Shown one piece after another: positions 46,376-46,689 of a stretch of 46,689 nucleotides of DNA (the first letter of the stretch is position 1; every line of letters starts with the position of its first letter). Source of the DNA: Gammaproteobacteria bacterium (GTDB taxonomy: Bacteria; Pseudomonadota; Gammaproteobacteria; Pseudomonadales; Pseudohongiellaceae). The notes under the pieces are model-generated. The model saw only the letters and a program-made list of their open reading frames with translations. It was not told where the DNA came from and did not search any database. The stretch is taken from positions 1 through 46,689 of the forward strand of contig JAGYKB010000018.1 of assembly GCA_018401885.1 (NCBI GenBank). The letters run 5' to 3'. Both the position numbers and the translations under genes were made by a program.

Positions 46376-46453
46376 GCCGCTATAGCTCAGCCGTGGTAGA
46401 GCAGCTGACTTGTAATCAGCAGGTCCCGAGTTCGACTCTTGGTGGCGGCACCA
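46376..46453 (+). tRNA. tRNA-Thr (UGU anticodon)
   Basis: A 78-nt cloverleaf with acceptor stem GCCGCTA/TGGCGGC (one G-T style pair), anticodon stem GCTGA/TCAGC around loop CTTGTAA, T-arm CCGAG-TTCGACT-CTTGG and encoded CCA. The D-loop is 10 nt. It stands alone here, without the tRNA-Tyr/Gly and tuf genes that neighbour it in many relatives, though these could lie outside the window. It is followed by a short T-run. Confidence 0.93.
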
Positions 46454-46487
46454 CTTTTTTCTCTCTGCATCGATTTCGAAAGATTCC

Positions 46488-46539
46488 TAAGAAAGCCTCC
46501 TAAGAAAGCCTCCTAAGAAAGCCTCGTAAGAAAGCCTCG
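46488..46539. repeat. Four tandem 13-bp repeats downstream of tRNA-Thr
   Basis: Units TAAGAAAGCCTCC (46488 and 46501) and TAAGAAAGCCTCG (46514 and 46527), perfectly adjacent, differing only at the last base, which is C in the first two and G in the last two. A shorter related stretch (AAGATTCC) precedes them. Likely slippage expansion; a binding role is possible. Confidence 0.75.
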
Positions 46540-46607
46540 TACGATAGGCGCTAAATAAGGTTTCTCAGTTAGTCTGCCAGGACAACCCCCACCCATCGGC
46601 TCTACAA

Positions 46608-46620
46608 CGGAGTTTCTCCG
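46608..46620 (-). terminator. Small hairpin, possible terminator of a minus-strand gene
   Basis: CGGAG and CTCCG arms with a 3-base loop, lying 11 bp beyond the stop codon of the partial minus-strand reading at the right edge. Only a weak T-rich tail (TTGT) follows, so termination is uncertain. Confidence 0.3.
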
Positions 46621-46630
46621 ACGGTGGCGC

Positions 46631-46689
46631 CTACACCACCTCTATATTCGCGGCTTGTCCATGCTTCTTTGCCGAAACTCGCCCACTGA
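46631..46689 (-). CDS. Possible C-terminus of a minus-strand gene, cold-shock-domain-like
   Basis: In one minus frame the window's right edge reads SGRVSAKKHGQAANIEVV then TAG (46633-46631). The SG[KR]xSA...AANIEVV pattern resembles the end of CspA-type cold-shock proteins (for example SGKxSAxNLxVV), and a hairpin follows. Only 18 residues are visible, and another minus frame is open for 28 residues (to 46602), so this is tentative. Confidence 0.3.
   Translation of the reverse strand, partial: SGRVSAKKHGQAANIEVV

Noticed and set aside
46213..46503. 96-aa plus-strand open frame ending in the 13-bp repeats
   Set aside because: It runs through the tRNA-Thr gene and its promoter, so it is a chance reading.
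46488..46539. CRISPR-like array
   Set aside because: Units are directly adjacent without spacers and only 13 bp long.

Overview
This window reads as chromosomal, mostly core DNA of a gammaproteobacterium. Gene order closely follows two blocks known from Pseudomonas. The first is rpoD-dnaG-yqeY-rpsU / tsaD-folB-folK / cca-apaH-apaG-rsmA-pdxA-surA-lptD / amgK-murU / trpE...trpGDC-(vfr)-osmC-coq7. The second is fabA-fabB, dsbD-like-aroQ-accB-accC-prmA-DUF3426-dusB-fis-purH-purD. Moderate GC, frequent GTG/TTG starts, a class I photolyase and the particular mix of kept and lost neighbours (no plsY, gph or speD at their usual places) suggest a marine relative of Pseudomonas such as a Cellvibrionales/Halieaceae-type organism. 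That placement is inference from gene order and protein look, not a search result.

Layout. Positions 1-474: the first 59 codons of a tyrosine recombinase, read leftward, followed by tandem 11-bp repeats and a tRNA-Ile2 (CAU) gene. This is the edge of an integrative element whose body lies left of the window. Positions 567-5896: the macromolecular-synthesis group rpsU-yqeY-dnaG-rpoD, all on the minus strand; rpoD carries a one-base frameshift as sequenced. Positions 6169-8103: tsaD, folB, folK on plus, converging with the minus-strand run lptD-surA-pdxA-rsmA-apaG-apaH-cca-folM (17460 down to 8117). Positions 17802-27067: amgK-murU-djlA-like, rpe-trpE, a minus-strand photolyase, then trpG-trpD-trpC. 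Positions 27063-27449: a decayed crp/vfr regulator gene. Positions 27495-27914: an OsmC-like gene. Positions 27911-39904: a long minus-strand series (fabA, fabB, a stand-alone DsbD N-terminal domain, aroQ, accB, accC, prmA, a zinc-ribbon DUF3426 protein, dusB, fis, purH, purD, coq7). Positions 40116-46052: sugar-nucleotide genes manC, galU, manB/algC on plus, ppnP, and pgi on minus. The window ends with tRNA-Thr(UGU), a four-unit 13-bp tandem repeat and possibly the last codons of a minus-strand gene.

How the genes work together. The left part supplies replication priming, the main sigma factor, tRNA maturation (TsaD, Cca), folate synthesis and outer-membrane assembly (LptD, SurA). The middle handles peptidoglycan-sugar recycling (AmgK, MurU), tryptophan synthesis and light-driven DNA repair. 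The right part covers fatty-acid initiation and unsaturation (AccBC, FabAB), shikimate (AroQ), purine synthesis (PurD, PurH), ubiquinone (Coq7) and the route fructose-6-P/mannose-6-P to GDP-mannose and UDP-glucose.

I found no clear new multi-gene system inside the window. The most interesting items are the degraded vfr/crp gene at its conserved locus, the rpoD frameshift, the tRNA-Ile2 integration boundary, the orphan DsbD-alpha domain, and several short tandem or palindromic intergenic repeats.
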